NCBI GenBank assembly: GCA_023853785.1
Contig: JAJIRX010000316.1
Location: forward strand, 1 to 31,696
Reading direction: 5' to 3'
Source: Psilocybe azurescens
Taxonomy: Eukaryota > Basidiomycota > Agaricomycetes > Agaricales > Agrocybaceae
Length of the DNA: 31,696 nt
Part shown: in pieces, positions 19,620-30,792 of the stretch
How the letters are laid out: each line of letters opens with the position of its first letter
Numbering within the stretch: position 1 is the first letter of the stretch
Translations under genes and position numbers: made by a program
Notes under the pieces: model-generated
Databases searched by the model: none
What the model was told of the DNA's origin: nothing
What the model saw: the letters and a program-made list of their open reading frames with translations, nothing else

Positions 19620-21293
19620 GTCGATGGTGAGAATGAGCGTAGAAGTGAGCGAGCGTTCTGAGCTTTCTCGTATCAATTGGGCGTGGAAATCGAAGAGCGT
19701 TAAGAACATCCACCGGCTTGATGCGGCCTGTTGACGATTCTATATTTGCTATCGAAGTCAGCTCGTTGAACCATTCTCTGCTTCCTTGTCCCGACATATC
19801 CTCGGTATCCCCACGTTCCCTTCTTCCAGGTCTCATTTACTCTCGTCGTCGAAATGGCATGGCCTTTCTTTCTTTCTTACTTTGGATTGAGAAAGACGCA
19901 AGGTCTTGAAACTTGATCATGATGTCAATCAGTTATGGGTACGATCGCCGTTTCTACTTAGTTCAAACAGTCTCAAATGGTACATCTTCATACACACAAA
20001 CACGAGAAAATAGTGATGAAAGTAGCCGAGGCGTAAGGTCCCACGTAATAGATTCTGGCAATGGTTCCACGTACACCCTACTGACTGAGTTACCTAGTAT
20101 TTGATTTGGGGGCTCATCGATGGCGAGCATGACAGTAGCGTAGCTTGGGGTTACATTTGAGTCCTAATCGCGACTGTTAACTGAGAGGTTAGTCATCGTT
20201 ACGTATTTGCAGAGTGCCATAAAAACGACAGGTTTCAAAGAAACACCCACCTATTGACGGTTCTTCTATTCATAGTCATCACTTACTTTTTATTTTAAGA
20301 CCTCGTGAACGAGAGGGGCGGTCGACACAGTATTGGGCTTCTCGGATCAAGCTATGATGAGTCGATTTGTAGTAACACGCTCACTGGCCTGAGGGGTTTA
20401 CGGAGACGGAGGACCGCTGCTCAATGACCCGTCTTCATAAATTGACTCCCGACTGGGAAAGGTTTCGATTCTTTGTTGGTAATAATTCCTCCGAGGCTGG
20501 CATGAGGTAAATTGGAAGTCGATGTGATTGTAGGTGGCGGTAGTCCTGAATATTTGTTATAGATAAAATTTCAGTCGCTTGATCGGGAGAACTTAAGGGT
20601 GAACAGGGTAATAGTAAAAGAATATATGTGTGCACTATTTACTAGCGATAGAGGAGGGAGGGAGGGGGTTAGATGATAGAAACGGTAGGGCCCCGACGCT
20701 TCGGACCGGTGCATATTGCTGAAAATAGAGAATGCCAAGCAGCCAGAAATCCGATTAAAGGGAGGAGATCGGAAGTTGTCGTGAAGGGAAGAACCGAGCA
20801 GTCAGAAAGCGAAAACGTGCATAATGCTCGCTCTTATCCACTTGGGCGCGGTGACAGGCCGCGGCGTCTGATATGTGAATGGGGGTGCTAAATGTAGTGC
20901 AGGAGACGGCAGGATGGAAAACGAAGTGGGAATGCGAGGAGGCACAATCGAAAGAAAGAATGAGGACACACACTGTGTACGTCTGTTCTTGTCAATTTGG
21001 AGGCAACTCCATGTGGCGCGCCCGCGCTCTGGAGAAAGCGCTGTAGGAGTCAGCAGGTTGGCAACGACAAGAAGTGGGAGGGTGACGTGGACCCCCTCTC
21101 CCTTACGCCGAACTCCCCATCGTGCTCCCTTATTGTACCTATATTCCATATACTGGTAGGAGGTACAGAGTGAACGGGCAACACAAATGAAAAAATTCCA
21201 GTGCTGAGTAGGCTGGGCAAAGAGACGAATTGGTGACGTCTAAAAGCCAATTGTACTGCTGTCTTACATAGTTACACTTGCTCCTTACAGTTC
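19620..21293. other. Intergenic stretch upstream of the GTPase gene, no recognised gene
   Basis: Open frames here are short and overlap on both strands without motifs or coding-like composition. The first 230 bp upstream of the GTPase start hold alternative in-frame or near-frame ATGs (19,836 and 19,797). I see no tRNA, transposon end or strong repeat. Confidence 0.5.
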
Positions 21294-21300
21294 GACTCGC
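21294..21300. repeat. LINE target-site duplication, left copy (GACTCGC)
   Basis: GACTCGC directly precedes the poly-T run and recurs at 22,216-22,222, just beyond the 5' end of the LINE. With one mismatch the match extends to about ten bases (TTCGACTCGC / TTGGACTCGC). Confidence 0.7.
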
Positions 21301-22215
21301 TTTTTTTTTTTTTTTTTCTTGTCAATTTATGTCTATTGGGGCGTAGCCCTATGCAGACCTAACTAAGTACAATTGATAATGGCAGGACCCTATGTCCTTT
21401 TCCTGTCCCGAGGACCCCATGTGCACCGCTGAGGTACGCCTGTAGTTCGCTACAGCGATCCCCTCCCATACGGCCCAACACGGAAACGTTGTGTCTGGGC
21501 GTCCTTTTCTTGTCGGGTGGGCCACCTCAGTTGAGGTTCTTCCTTGAAGTTTCGGCTGATTTGTGTTCTTTCCGCTGAGCGCCCTGACGTCGGTCTGGGC
21601 GCAGTGTATGTTTTTGCTCATTTTCGGGAGGTGTGTAGGACGGATGGGAGTTCCGGGACCCTGTGAGTTGAGGGTTTTGTGTGGTCGGTGTAGGATGTGT
21701 ATGAGTTATGCTGTCTGTATGTTTTTACCTGTTTTAGTCTGCTTCGATATGTAGGTTTTGTACTTCACCTTGTGTAGTCCTAAATCTCTTCGTCGTTGCT
21801 ATGTATTTCATCAAGATTTTCATATGTTCTTTGCCACATAGGATGGTTCGTAGGCTTCGTGCGTTGCGTCCTAGTGCATGGTCTATTTCTGCGCGTTCCT
21901 ATGTGTATGATGGGCACTCGAAGAGGTAGTGTTTGAGTGTCTCCTCTATTATTCCATGTCCTGCCGTGCCGCATTTTGCGCATCTGCTGGTGTCGGATTT
22001 GCCGAATCGGTGTAGGTATGTGTTCAGCGGGACGTGTCCTGTTCTTATCTGCATGTAGAGGCTTGCTTGTACTCGTGGCATTGTGTTCTGTATCTTGCGG
22101 AAGTTAGTGAATGGGTGGTTGGTGTCGATGCTCGCGAATGATTGTTTTCGGTGGGATTCGTTCCATCGGCGTGTTACCTCGTCGTCAATTGATATTTGCA
22201 TTTTTTCCTTGATTG
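21301..22215 (-). mobile_element. 5'-truncated Tad1-like LINE with poly(A) tail
   Basis: Non-LTR retrotransposon 3' end on the minus strand. The poly(A) tail appears as a T run at 21,301-21,317. The 3' UTR spans about 21,318-21,733. Coding sequence enters at about 22,215 and ends at TAA 21,734-21,736. A 7-bp duplication flanks the copy. Only the last part of ORF2 is present, which is usual for incomplete reverse transcription at insertion. Confidence 0.82.
21734..22215 (-). pseudogene. C-terminal end of LINE ORF2 (after reverse transcriptase)
   Basis: The C-terminal segment of a Tad1-type ORF2 protein lies beyond the RT domain. It contains MQISIDDEVTRRWNESHRKQ, then SLYMQIRTGHVPLNTYLHR, then a zinc-binding motif FGKSDTSRCAKCG....H..FECP of the CCHC kind typical for the end of such proteins. 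It then changes frame near 21,905 and runs through ALGRNARSLRTILCGKE and QGEVQNLHIEAD to a stop. There is no start and no RT core, so it cannot act alone. An ATG-initiated frame that appears to begin at 22,246 includes flanking DNA before the duplication and is not genuine. Confidence 0.8.
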
Positions 22216-22297
22216 GACTCGCATTATTGATATTATTTCCAATCACACAACAGTGAGGGTCAATAAGTTAAATACATTTGAGAATTCATAACAACAC

Positions 22298-24289
22298 CTA
22301 TGTATCAATTCTTAGGAACTCGCGAATTAATCCTGCAATTTTTGTCTCGAATGTGAAGGAACGATTGCAGAAGTCATCGAATGAATACGCTGGTGAACAA
22401 TCTTGAAATGAATACATTGTAATTCACTACCTCACCAGATATGAGTACCACCAACAAAAGTCTCGATGGGTCCATGTGGAGGGTATGCTTAAAAATTTGA
22501 TGGAGAATCAATGTGAGATCGACAATGTATGTTCAGATGTATCGTGCAGTCAGCGGGCTATGTAATTGTCCACAATCAAAATGGGTTCGAAATCAAAGAA
22601 TGTCTCACGTACGTTATTTGGTACTTTCCATAAAGATATTTGATGGCGACGACGCTGATCCCGGCAGCACCCATGAATTGCGCGAAACGCGGGACCCACT
22701 ACACTTACGAGGGGCATTATATCCGAGTAATGTGAAAGCCGGTCATCACTTGATCCAAAGTCATCAGATGGGAAGTGTGCAGTCGAAACTTTACCAACAA
22801 TCTAATTGTGGCCTAGTGTTCATTCAGTAGTGGTTCAACAAGTTGCACCATCTGCGTCAAGAAATCTACTCCTAAAAGAAGCTAGAAACGCGTCAGCTGA
22901 ATAGGTCTCGAGTCAGATAATATAATTACTAACGTTCAATGGACCATTGAAATTCCAAATTTTGAGAATGTCTTTGTGAATACGGGCGACGCAGTCGATC
23001 AGAACACGTCCCTGAAAAGCTGTGCTCATCCCCAAGTCCATCCAAAAAATCAGCCCGTTCAAGAAAACCGCCCAAGCTGGTGAATACGCGCTCTTGGAGC
23101 CTTCGCTGATCGATGCAATGGTCAACAATTAATCGCCCAAACTTGGCTGAGGCGCGTACCTAATGGATCGCTGAACTTTCTGATTTGCGCTGACTTGCTA
23201 AGCTGCCGCCCACAGGACCTAGAGGTCTCCTTCAACAGGATGCAAACATTGCCTTGCGACGTCATCCAGCTTCCTAACCGACTTTAAACGCTCGTCCTCT
23301 ATATGCTTCCTAAGATATTCAACGAATTAGTGGAAAATTAACGAGACACACCGGGATAATCGTCATCTGTCGATACTCTCACACATGGAACTTGCGTTGA
23401 TGCTCGAAAATCCTTTATCCACTCATCAAAATAGCCTTCCGCAATCTCCTCTGAAATACGGTCAATCTCGGACTCACGAGGGCGCCAAACACACATTTAC
23501 TCCAATGAGGAGTTGTACTAAATCGATCTGGCATGCGGGGGCGTGCTAACCTCCTGCGCCTTTTGGAAGCGTTCGTTGACGAGTATGTCCTGTTTGGTGA
23601 ACACAGAGATGGCAGGGATGTTCACTGCCCTGTTAATCAGCCGCATGTAGTATATGGTAGTTGTGACTTATCTTACACGTATTAGCAAGCTTTAGAAGGT
23701 TTTCATCGCTTGTTTCTTGCAGCCTCGATCCAGTGCGTGGGGTTTCTAGACAAAGCCTCCCGGCACGAGCCAAATCGATCGTATCGGTTAGCTTTAGTCT
23801 TTGAGATATTAAAAATGTAACAAGTACCATATTGCATAGACTCGGTCCTGCAGAGGCAATGAGGCTACGTTTCTCTCCCGCAGAAATTTCTCAACAATTT
23901 TCCAGTTTTCTACTATCCCAAGTTCGAAACCTAGGCCGTAAGTTATATCGGCTTTTCCAGCACGATCATCGGAATACGATGTCCTATATGCGCAATTAAA
24001 CTGTAGTATGGAGAGGAAAAAGACCAGTATACGCCTCTGAAGCAACGTTGAAGATATGTTTGATGAGGGAAGACTTTCCAACGCCACTCTATTCTCTATT
24101 GGAACGTCAGACCCCTGTATATCAGATAATCACGAATGGCCACACCTTTCCGATCACGACGATCCGGAATCTAAGCGGCGAGAATATTGAGAACGATCTC
24201 AAGACCATTGATGGAATGGGACTCACTGTGAGCACGTAGCAAGAGTTGCTTCAACCATCGACGAATAAATCAGTCGGGATCGCGGTCAT
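22298..24289 (-). pseudogene. P-loop GTPase paralog 2 (left copy), degenerate
   Basis: This is an inverted paralog of the gene at 26,232-28,205, recognisable over its full length from ATG (24,287-24,289) to TAG (22,298-22,300). Lesions: a frame change in exon 1 leads to TGA after MTAIPTDLFVDG. The G3 region is deleted (ADITYG runs straight into LGFELG, with 14 codons lost compared with the partner, including the DxxG Asp). Two TAG codons break GDL.VLWAAA.QV near 23,190-23,225. About 11 nt are missing near 23,045-23,060, and another TAG lies in the C-terminal part. Kept features are the intron within the P-loop, GVGKSSLI with an intact Walker A (near 24,060-24,090), TKQD as G4, and an exon with LCLETPRTGSRLQETSDE. 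The C-to-T and G-to-A changes at the stops fit slow decay. I judge it non-functional. Confidence 0.83.
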
Positions 24290-26231
24290 GACGAGCTAAG
24301 GTGGGCAGAGGGCATGAAGTGTCTAATCAATCAGGAAGTCGGCGTTACCGTGCTCTCAGAAGGTTATATAAGTGCTATTCTTAGCCCGGGTAAATCCAAC
24401 ATATGGCCCATAACATTTTTGCCTACACACCTTCAATGCATGACTACGGGAAGCGTGGTTGTAGTTCTCGTCACTTCCGCCTGAATTCAAAAGTAAGATA
24501 GCAAGAAACGCCCGACATCCTTACCATACTACAATTCGAACAGAGGCGACTAATGATCATCGATGGTTAAGCATTGTTGTTTAGCATGCAGAACAACATC
24601 TATAATTGCAGTAAAAATCAGTTGTACAAGTCAAGATCAATATTAACAACATACCTCGCGGAGTGAAAATAGAATCAGCATCTACCAGCACGAGCTACCG
24701 CAGGATCAACACGGGACTATGGAGTTCCTCGAACATAAGACTTAGAAAGACGAGATAGAAAAGTTCGATCCCAGCAAGAGACAAGAGATCGCAGAAAGAG
24801 ATAAGAGCCTCCTTTCGGAAGTGCGCTGTTGTTTGCTCCAAAGAACCGGTTTAGGTAGCGACGTCATCCCTACTGCGCGCGGTTTCCGTATTTGGTGAAA
24901 GGTGGGGCTCCAAGCTCCAGCCCCTATATCGTATCTAAAGATACTACGTCAGTGAATCTCTACCAAAAACAGACGTGTACAAACAAACAGACGCACACTT
25001 TCTGAAAATTGGAGCCTCTGTCTTGGTTTTGCATGTAGCTGGAAGTCGCTATTCAGTTCGTGAGCATCCGGGTTGTCCCGAACCTGGATTACTCACGTGC
25101 TGTTCTAGTAGGCACAGCCACCTTCAACCTTCTCCACTGTCTCTCGACGTCGAGGGGTGGTCGACGCGGCATCCCCCAAACCCTCAATTTTTTGGCTAGG
25201 CCATGATAGGGATAAGGAGAGAGTTCAGGTGTGCGGAGTACTTGTACGTTCTCGTTAATCAGTCGTCAAAGAGAAGGAGGAAGGTGCTTGATGTGTGGAT
25301 TGATGTGAATATTGAGGAGAAGCGGACTCTGCGGAGTAAATCTGAGTGGAACCATGGCACGACCGAGTGATCAATTACCTTGAATGAATGGTAAGTGTTT
25401 CAACATTTCAAGCTACATGGTATTTTACTGAACACGATGCTCTTAACGGATAATATTTCACCAAAGGGATACAGCCGCCGGTCAAGAGATACAACCTGGT
25501 GGACGACTTCAAATCAAACTTTCGTGTTCCTCCTTGACCACTTTCCACAGTTCCGCAACATCTCTTGCTCTTGAAAGCTAAATTCATTGTCTCGTGCTGG
25601 TCCTGTGCTAGCTTGTGCTGATTTTCTATCCGCATCGTATTCTAACTTTCTGATGCTCATTCTGCGAGGTATCTCGTTAAAATCCATGATAACACTCTTA
25701 GGTGCTGGTCTTTCAAATAAGCTGGACGCTTATAGTGAGCCGCTTAACTCATCTTTTTGGTAATTCTGCACGTTGATCTGCTAACTGGCCGAAATGAGCA
25801 ACAACATTCTATAGTCATTGCTCTGTGCACATTCTACCTCTGTCCGAATTGTTCAAGTAAAGCTACACCTCAAGATCGTTGGGAGATACTGCTTGAGTGC
25901 CATCGCACCATCGTCCAATGGCAATTCGGCAGCGAGAAACCCGTTTTATAATGGATAGAAGAGAAGGAAGGTAGTGAGCTGGTATTAACTTAGCCAATGT
26001 ATGGGAAACGCCGAGAATCACGATCGTATATAATGGGGTGGCACGCTTCGTGTGCTAGGTTACTCGGGAATTTAAGGTTCAATGTGTATGTATAACTTGA
26101 GATCGTGATGGGCTGTATGTCTGACTGTCACGGGCAAAAAATAGAACCCATATAACCCTGCAGAAAGCACCTTACTGCCGAGGCCTGCTGATTGATTGAG
26201 CCCCCATTGTGCCTGTCCACTTTCATTCGCC
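24290..26231. other. Shared divergent upstream region of the two GTPase paralogs
   Basis: About 1.94 kb between two divergent starts. The roughly 150 bp next to each start are homologous to each other (CGGGCAAAAAATAG / CGGGCTAAGAATAG, then CCTGATTGATT blocks), including a TATATAA-type box (CATATAACC near 26,150 and its mirror near 24,370). This is likely a duplicated core promoter. The central 1.6 kb shows no recognised gene; short frames at 24,975-25,199, 25,408-25,635 and 25,757-25,951 lack motifs. Confidence 0.55.
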
Positions 26232-28205
26232 ATGACCACGATTACCACCGATTTGCCGTCGACGGTCGATGAAACTCTTGCTGCTTGCCCACAGTAAGTC
26301 CCATTCCATCAATAGTCTCGAGATCGTTCTGAGTATTCCCGTCGCTTAGATTCCGGATCGTCGTGATCGGAAAGGTGTGGCCATTCGTGATTATCTGATA
26401 TATAGAGGTCTGACGTTGCAATAGAGTGGTGTTGGAAAGTCTTCCTCATCAAACATATCTTCAACGTTTCTGATGAGGTCTGTGGTCATCTTTCCTCAGG
26501 TTGATACCCGAGTCTGAGAGCACATAGGACATTGAAATTTCTCATGATCGTGCCGGAAAAGCTGATATCACTTATGGGCATACTTCCGAAAAGAACATCC
26601 GATTTATCCTCCACGACAGCCTTGGCTTCGAGCCTGGCACGGAAGACAATTGGAAAATTGTTGAGAAATTTCTGAGGCAGAAAAGCGCAGCCTCATCGCC
26701 TCTGCAGGACCGAATCCATGCAATTTGGTACTTGTTGCACTTATACCATCTCAAAGACTGAAGCTAACCAATACGATCGATTACGCTCGTACCGACAGGT
26801 TATGCATAGAAACCCCACGCACCGGATCGAGGCTGCAAGAAACAAGCGATGAAAAACTTTTAAAGCTTGCTGATACATGTAAGATAAGTTACAAATGCTA
26901 CATCCTACGTACGACTGATTCCCAGGGCAGTGAACATCCCTGCCATCGCTGTGTTCACTAAATATGACATACTCGTCAACGAACACTACCAAAAGGCGCA
27001 GGAGGTTAGCACTTCTGAGTCCGAGATTGACCGTATTTCAGAGGAGAATGCAGGAGGGTATTTTAATGAGCGGATAAAGGATTTCCAAGATTCAACACAA
27101 GTCCCATGTGTGAGAGTATCAACAGATGACGATTATCCCGGTTTGTTTCTTTAGTTCTCCACGAGCTTTTAAAGATCTAATTGAGCGCCTAGAGGATGAG
27201 CGTCTAGAGTCGCTTAAGAAGCTGGTTGACGTAACAAGGCAATGTTTACGTCCTGTTGAAAGAGAACTTTGGGTCCTGTGGGCGACAGCTCAGCAAGTCA
27301 GCGCAAATCAGAAAGTTCTGCGATCCATTAGGTATGCACCCCAGCCGAGTTTGGGAAATTGAATGTTGACCACTACATCATTTAGCGAAGGCTCCAAAAG
27401 TGCGTATTCCCCAGCTTGAGCGGTTTTCTTGAACAGGCTAACTTTTCAACAGAATATTGGATGAACTTGGGGATGAGCACGGCTTTTGACGACCATGCTT
27501 TGATCAACTGTGTTGCCCGTATTCACAAAGACATTCTCAAAGTCTGGAATTTCAATGATCCATTGAACGTTAGTAGCTATATTATCTGACTCGAGACCTA
27601 TTTAGCTGACACGTTTCTAGCTTCTTTCGGGAGTAGATTTCTTCGCACAGATGGTGCAACTTGTTGAACCAGTATTGAATGAATACGAGGCCACAATTAG
27701 ATTGTTGGTAAAGTTTCAACTGAATACTCCCCATCTAATTACTTTGGATCTAGTGATGACCGGCTTTCACATTACTCGGATATAATGTCCCTCGCAAGAG
27801 CAGTGGGTTCCACGTTCGCACAATTCATGGGTGCTGCCGGGATCAGCATCGTCGCCATCAAGTATCTTTATGGAAAGTACCAAAGAATGTACGTGAGACC
27901 TGCTTCGATTGCGAACCCATTTTAATTTTGGACAATTACATAGCCCGTTGACTGCACGATACCTCGGAACATACATTGTCGATCTCACATTGATTCTCCA
28001 TCAAATTTTTACTCACACACTCCACATGGACCCACCGAGACCTGTGTCTGCGGAAATAATCTCTGGCATAGTAGCGTGTCACAAAGATCTTCATTCCAAG
28101 GTGATACACCAGCGTGTTCATGCAATGACGTCTGGAAATGTTACTGCACATTTTGAGACCGAAATTGCAGGTTTGATTAAAGAGTTCTTAAAAATTGAAT
28201 CTTGA
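26232..28205 (+). pseudogene. P-loop GTPase paralog 2 (right copy), nearly intact with one-base loss in the P-loop exon
   Basis: GTP-binding protein of the fungal G-domain family, a different subfamily from 14,582-19,619. Fitted exons: 26232-26293, 26350-26374, 26425-26477, 26528-26727, 26799-26878, 26931-27140, then further exons to the TGA at 28,203-28,205. The P-loop is split by a 50-nt intron (FRIVVIGK / SGVGKSS). Exon 3 is 53 nt where the phases on both sides require 54, and the left copy has the extra C (TCTTCCCTC against TCTTCCTC at 26,440-26,447), so a one-base deletion breaks the frame right after Walker A. G3 is DSLG (26,615-26,626), and G4 is TKYD (26,957-26,968). Later exons read SGFLEQANFSTEYWMNLGMS, LLSGVDFFAQMVQLVEPVLN, AQFMGAAGISIVAIKYLYGK and YLGTYIVDLTLILHQIF, the last two hydrophobic. 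Splicing around 27,710-27,770 is not fully resolved. If the deletion is a sequencing error the gene could be active. Confidence 0.75.
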
Positions 28206-28359
28206 TACGAAGTAACGAAGTGGTTGTGATAATGAAATTTCACATGTATTTACTTGTTGATCCTCAATGTTGTACAATTGAAATTATAATGGTAACGCAA
28301 ATCCAACTTGGTGTCGTAGGCCACCGTTCCGCGTGGCAATAAGGATTTTTGCTCGCTAA

Positions 28360-29670
28360 GTACAAAGTCGGAAAATCACGAAATGCCTTGCAAGGGTTGA
28401 AAAGCCTAAAAGCCACAGGCTCTCTCAGAAAGTCTCATCCATTGTGAGCAAAATTCGCTGGACCTGGTACGTGGACTCCGAACCACCAAACACCATTTAT
28501 AACGCGATCTGGTTGCTTACATTCCTGTCAGATTTACGTCTGTACCTCGATTACGACAGACTATTTGACCGACTTGTCACGAACGTGGGTCGTGTCTTGA
28601 TAGATATCGAGAAGAATCCACGCCTATTATCGAATATCGACTGGAGCAAGATTCGAATACATGGTGGCGAGGGCCTGATAAACCTGTGAGAATCTGGAAA
28701 GTTGAAATCTATTGCTCATATTTTACATATCCATTCTCATCTTAGAGCGACCTGATTACATGGCTCCTTGACTGTGTTAAAGGATTGGAAGAAGATTGCA
28801 AAGCGCGTAACATGGCAAAGCGCGTCGTGGTATTCAGATTTACGTCGACTTGTTCATCGGTTGTAGTAAATGCTTATCTTCACCTCATGCTTGTCGAGCT
28901 ATTATATCAGATAGCATCAGCCTTCGACTCTTGTGCTAACTATCATTGCACTCAGGCATTCGCGCAAGCTTTATACAAACTCTGCGATTGACCGGAGTAC
29001 ATCCAACCCCTCCGAGACGAAGCCCAAACCGTCCGATAAAAAACACAGGGCAAGGAAAATGATCCAAGGAAGTTGTAGGCGAGATGTTCACGACGGACAG
29101 CTTCCTCCGCGAGACGCAGAGGTAAAATATGGGCTCGTCTGGGTGCGCTTCTTCTGCTCGTCCCCTACCCCCAAACTCTCCCAATTAAAAAAATATGACG
29201 TATCGAAAAAATAGTTCTTCTCAGCAGACGCGTCCTCCAGCCGTTCACGTTCTCCGATGCGCAGGGCACCACGACCCCGGCCGGCATGCACCTGTGCGTC
29301 AACGCGTAGGGAACCATTGGGACGATGCGTATTATCACGACCCGCCTGCAGACGTTTTGACGGGTTCCGGTTCTCGTTCCCCATAGGAGGCGGAGAAGAC
29401 GCCTAAAGGACCGGCGGCAGCAACCGCTCATGGCAACATCCATGCTGGAGTAACAACGCCTTTGAGCATGGGAGGCCTGCTTGGTGGGTTGTTACCTCCT
29501 CCCTTCCCTCCGACACCGTACTCACTCCGAACCACCCATGCAGTCCAGGCCGGTTCTTCGCAGTCACCGAGCTGAAGTTCATGATCGAATACACGCTCAC
29601 GACATACGACTTCACGTTCTCGTCCGAGTTCGCGAAGGCGAAGCCGCAGATGGCGTGGTTCGAGTAAAAG
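28360..29670 (+). pseudogene. Cytochrome P450 pseudogene (N-terminal part missing)
   Basis: Remains of a fungal P450 monooxygenase. From 28,360 an exon runs to about 28,685 (RWTWYVDSEPPNTIYNAIWL ... WSKIRIHGGEGLINL). After an intron comes DLITWLLDCVKGLEEDCKAR and an I-helix-like part, then after an intron ending CACTCAG (28,956) ALYKLCD, a TGA where Arg is expected (28,989-28,991), and PEYIQPLRDEAQTV. The K-helix ExxR (DSFLRETQR) is near 29,090-29,118, RRVLQPFTFSDAQ and TTTPAGMHLCV are near 29,230-29,305, the FDGFRFS block is near 29,360, and the heme-binding segment HPCSPGRFFAVTELKF with its Cys lies near 29,536. It ends with TAA near 29,668. Frame changes occur near 29,310 and 29,357, and there is a TAA near 29,403. 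No membrane anchor is seen upstream. It has no link to the GTPases beyond being adjacent. Confidence 0.8.
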
Positions 29671-29672
29671 GT

Positions 29673-30792
29673 TATACCTGACAAAAGCGTCAAGCTGATA
29701 TCTACTGTATTTAATTACAATTCCCTCATCCAAAACTCGAATTATATATCATGAAAATCATGTAACATCAATCAAAAAACCCTTGAAAATTATACACCTG
29801 TGTAGATAGCATCTGAATCCAACTACTCTATGTAGTAGCTCATCAATGTCCCGAGTCCAGACAGTCTAAGTTCATGAACACCATTCCATCTCTCCATCCC
29901 TAATTATACTAACATGGATCGATCGTCAAAGATACAGAACCCTACATACGATATCTATCTTCTTGTTGATTCTCGCCAATATGATGGTGACTTTATACAA
30001 GATCAGTCTGCAAGTTGCTGTGTTGACTCATGCGCAAATAAGAACCAGCTGAATTTCCCTTTCGTTCTGTCATCCAAAGGGCTTTCCGATCCATTCCAAT
30101 AGACCTCGATAATATGGTAAGCAACATTGTCTCTCTCGAACATATATTAAAGAATCATGAATGCACAGTCATCGTCATGAAAAAATGATTGAATTACTTC
30201 GCAAAATGTACATGTATCCACGGCTGCATAATATGTACAGAAAAATGCATAAGGGGTCGTACTCGTACTTGTACTCTATGTGAACGGAACGCAGTGGAAA
30301 TGCTGAATAGAAAGCCAGGTGTGCATACATGTAAAGACATTGTAATGGAGGGAAGGGAATCGATAGCGTAGAATAGAATAGAATGACAAGTATGTACAAT
30401 GAATAGATAGGGATAGGACAGGGCAAGTAAGATAGGATAGGAATTGAAAAGGGAGAGGATGAATGGAATCGAAGTCGGAATTGAGAAGCTAGCTAGCTGT
30501 GGTAGGATAGGATAGTAAGCAAGAAAAAAAAAGCCAAGCAAACAAGCGAGAGAGAGAAAGCGAAAGCGAAAGCAAGGACTCGGGAGTCGGAAAACCATAC
30601 ACACAAAAAAACATGAACTCTTAATTCTCTTCACTCGTGACAACTCAACTCAACGACCGGCTAAGACAGCATCACCTGCACTCGCACTCACACCGCCAGA
30701 ACGACGCCGCCGTTGCTGACGGCCGGTGCTAGCACGCATTGACAACTCCATCGCGATCGACCGACCGCTCCCGCTCCCTCTCAAGCCCGCAT
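29673..30792. other. Intergenic, no recognised gene; GATAG-rich simple repeat
   Basis: AT-rich sequence without coding signs. Between about 30,355 and 30,520 there are many ATAGAATAG, GATAGG and AGGATAGGA repeats plus GCTAGCTAGCT at 30,487. The last 150 bp become GC-rich next to the minus-strand gene and probably hold its 3' UTR. Confidence 0.5.

Noticed and set aside
20640..21250. Overlapping frames of 70-115 codons upstream of the LINE
   Set aside because: No motif, no consistent strand and no codon pattern; they are probably chance frames in GC-richer DNA.
22513..22830. Plus-strand 105-codon ORF resembling the minus-strand ORF at 27,767-27,988
   Set aside because: Both are antisense shadows of the same C-terminal exons of the GTPase paralogs.
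27396..27480. Premature TGA at 27,417-27,419 in the right GTPase copy
   Set aside because: It is seen only when the exon starts right after TTTAG. Using the acceptor a few bases later (CGAAG) gives a fully open frame with a better match to the rest of the exon.
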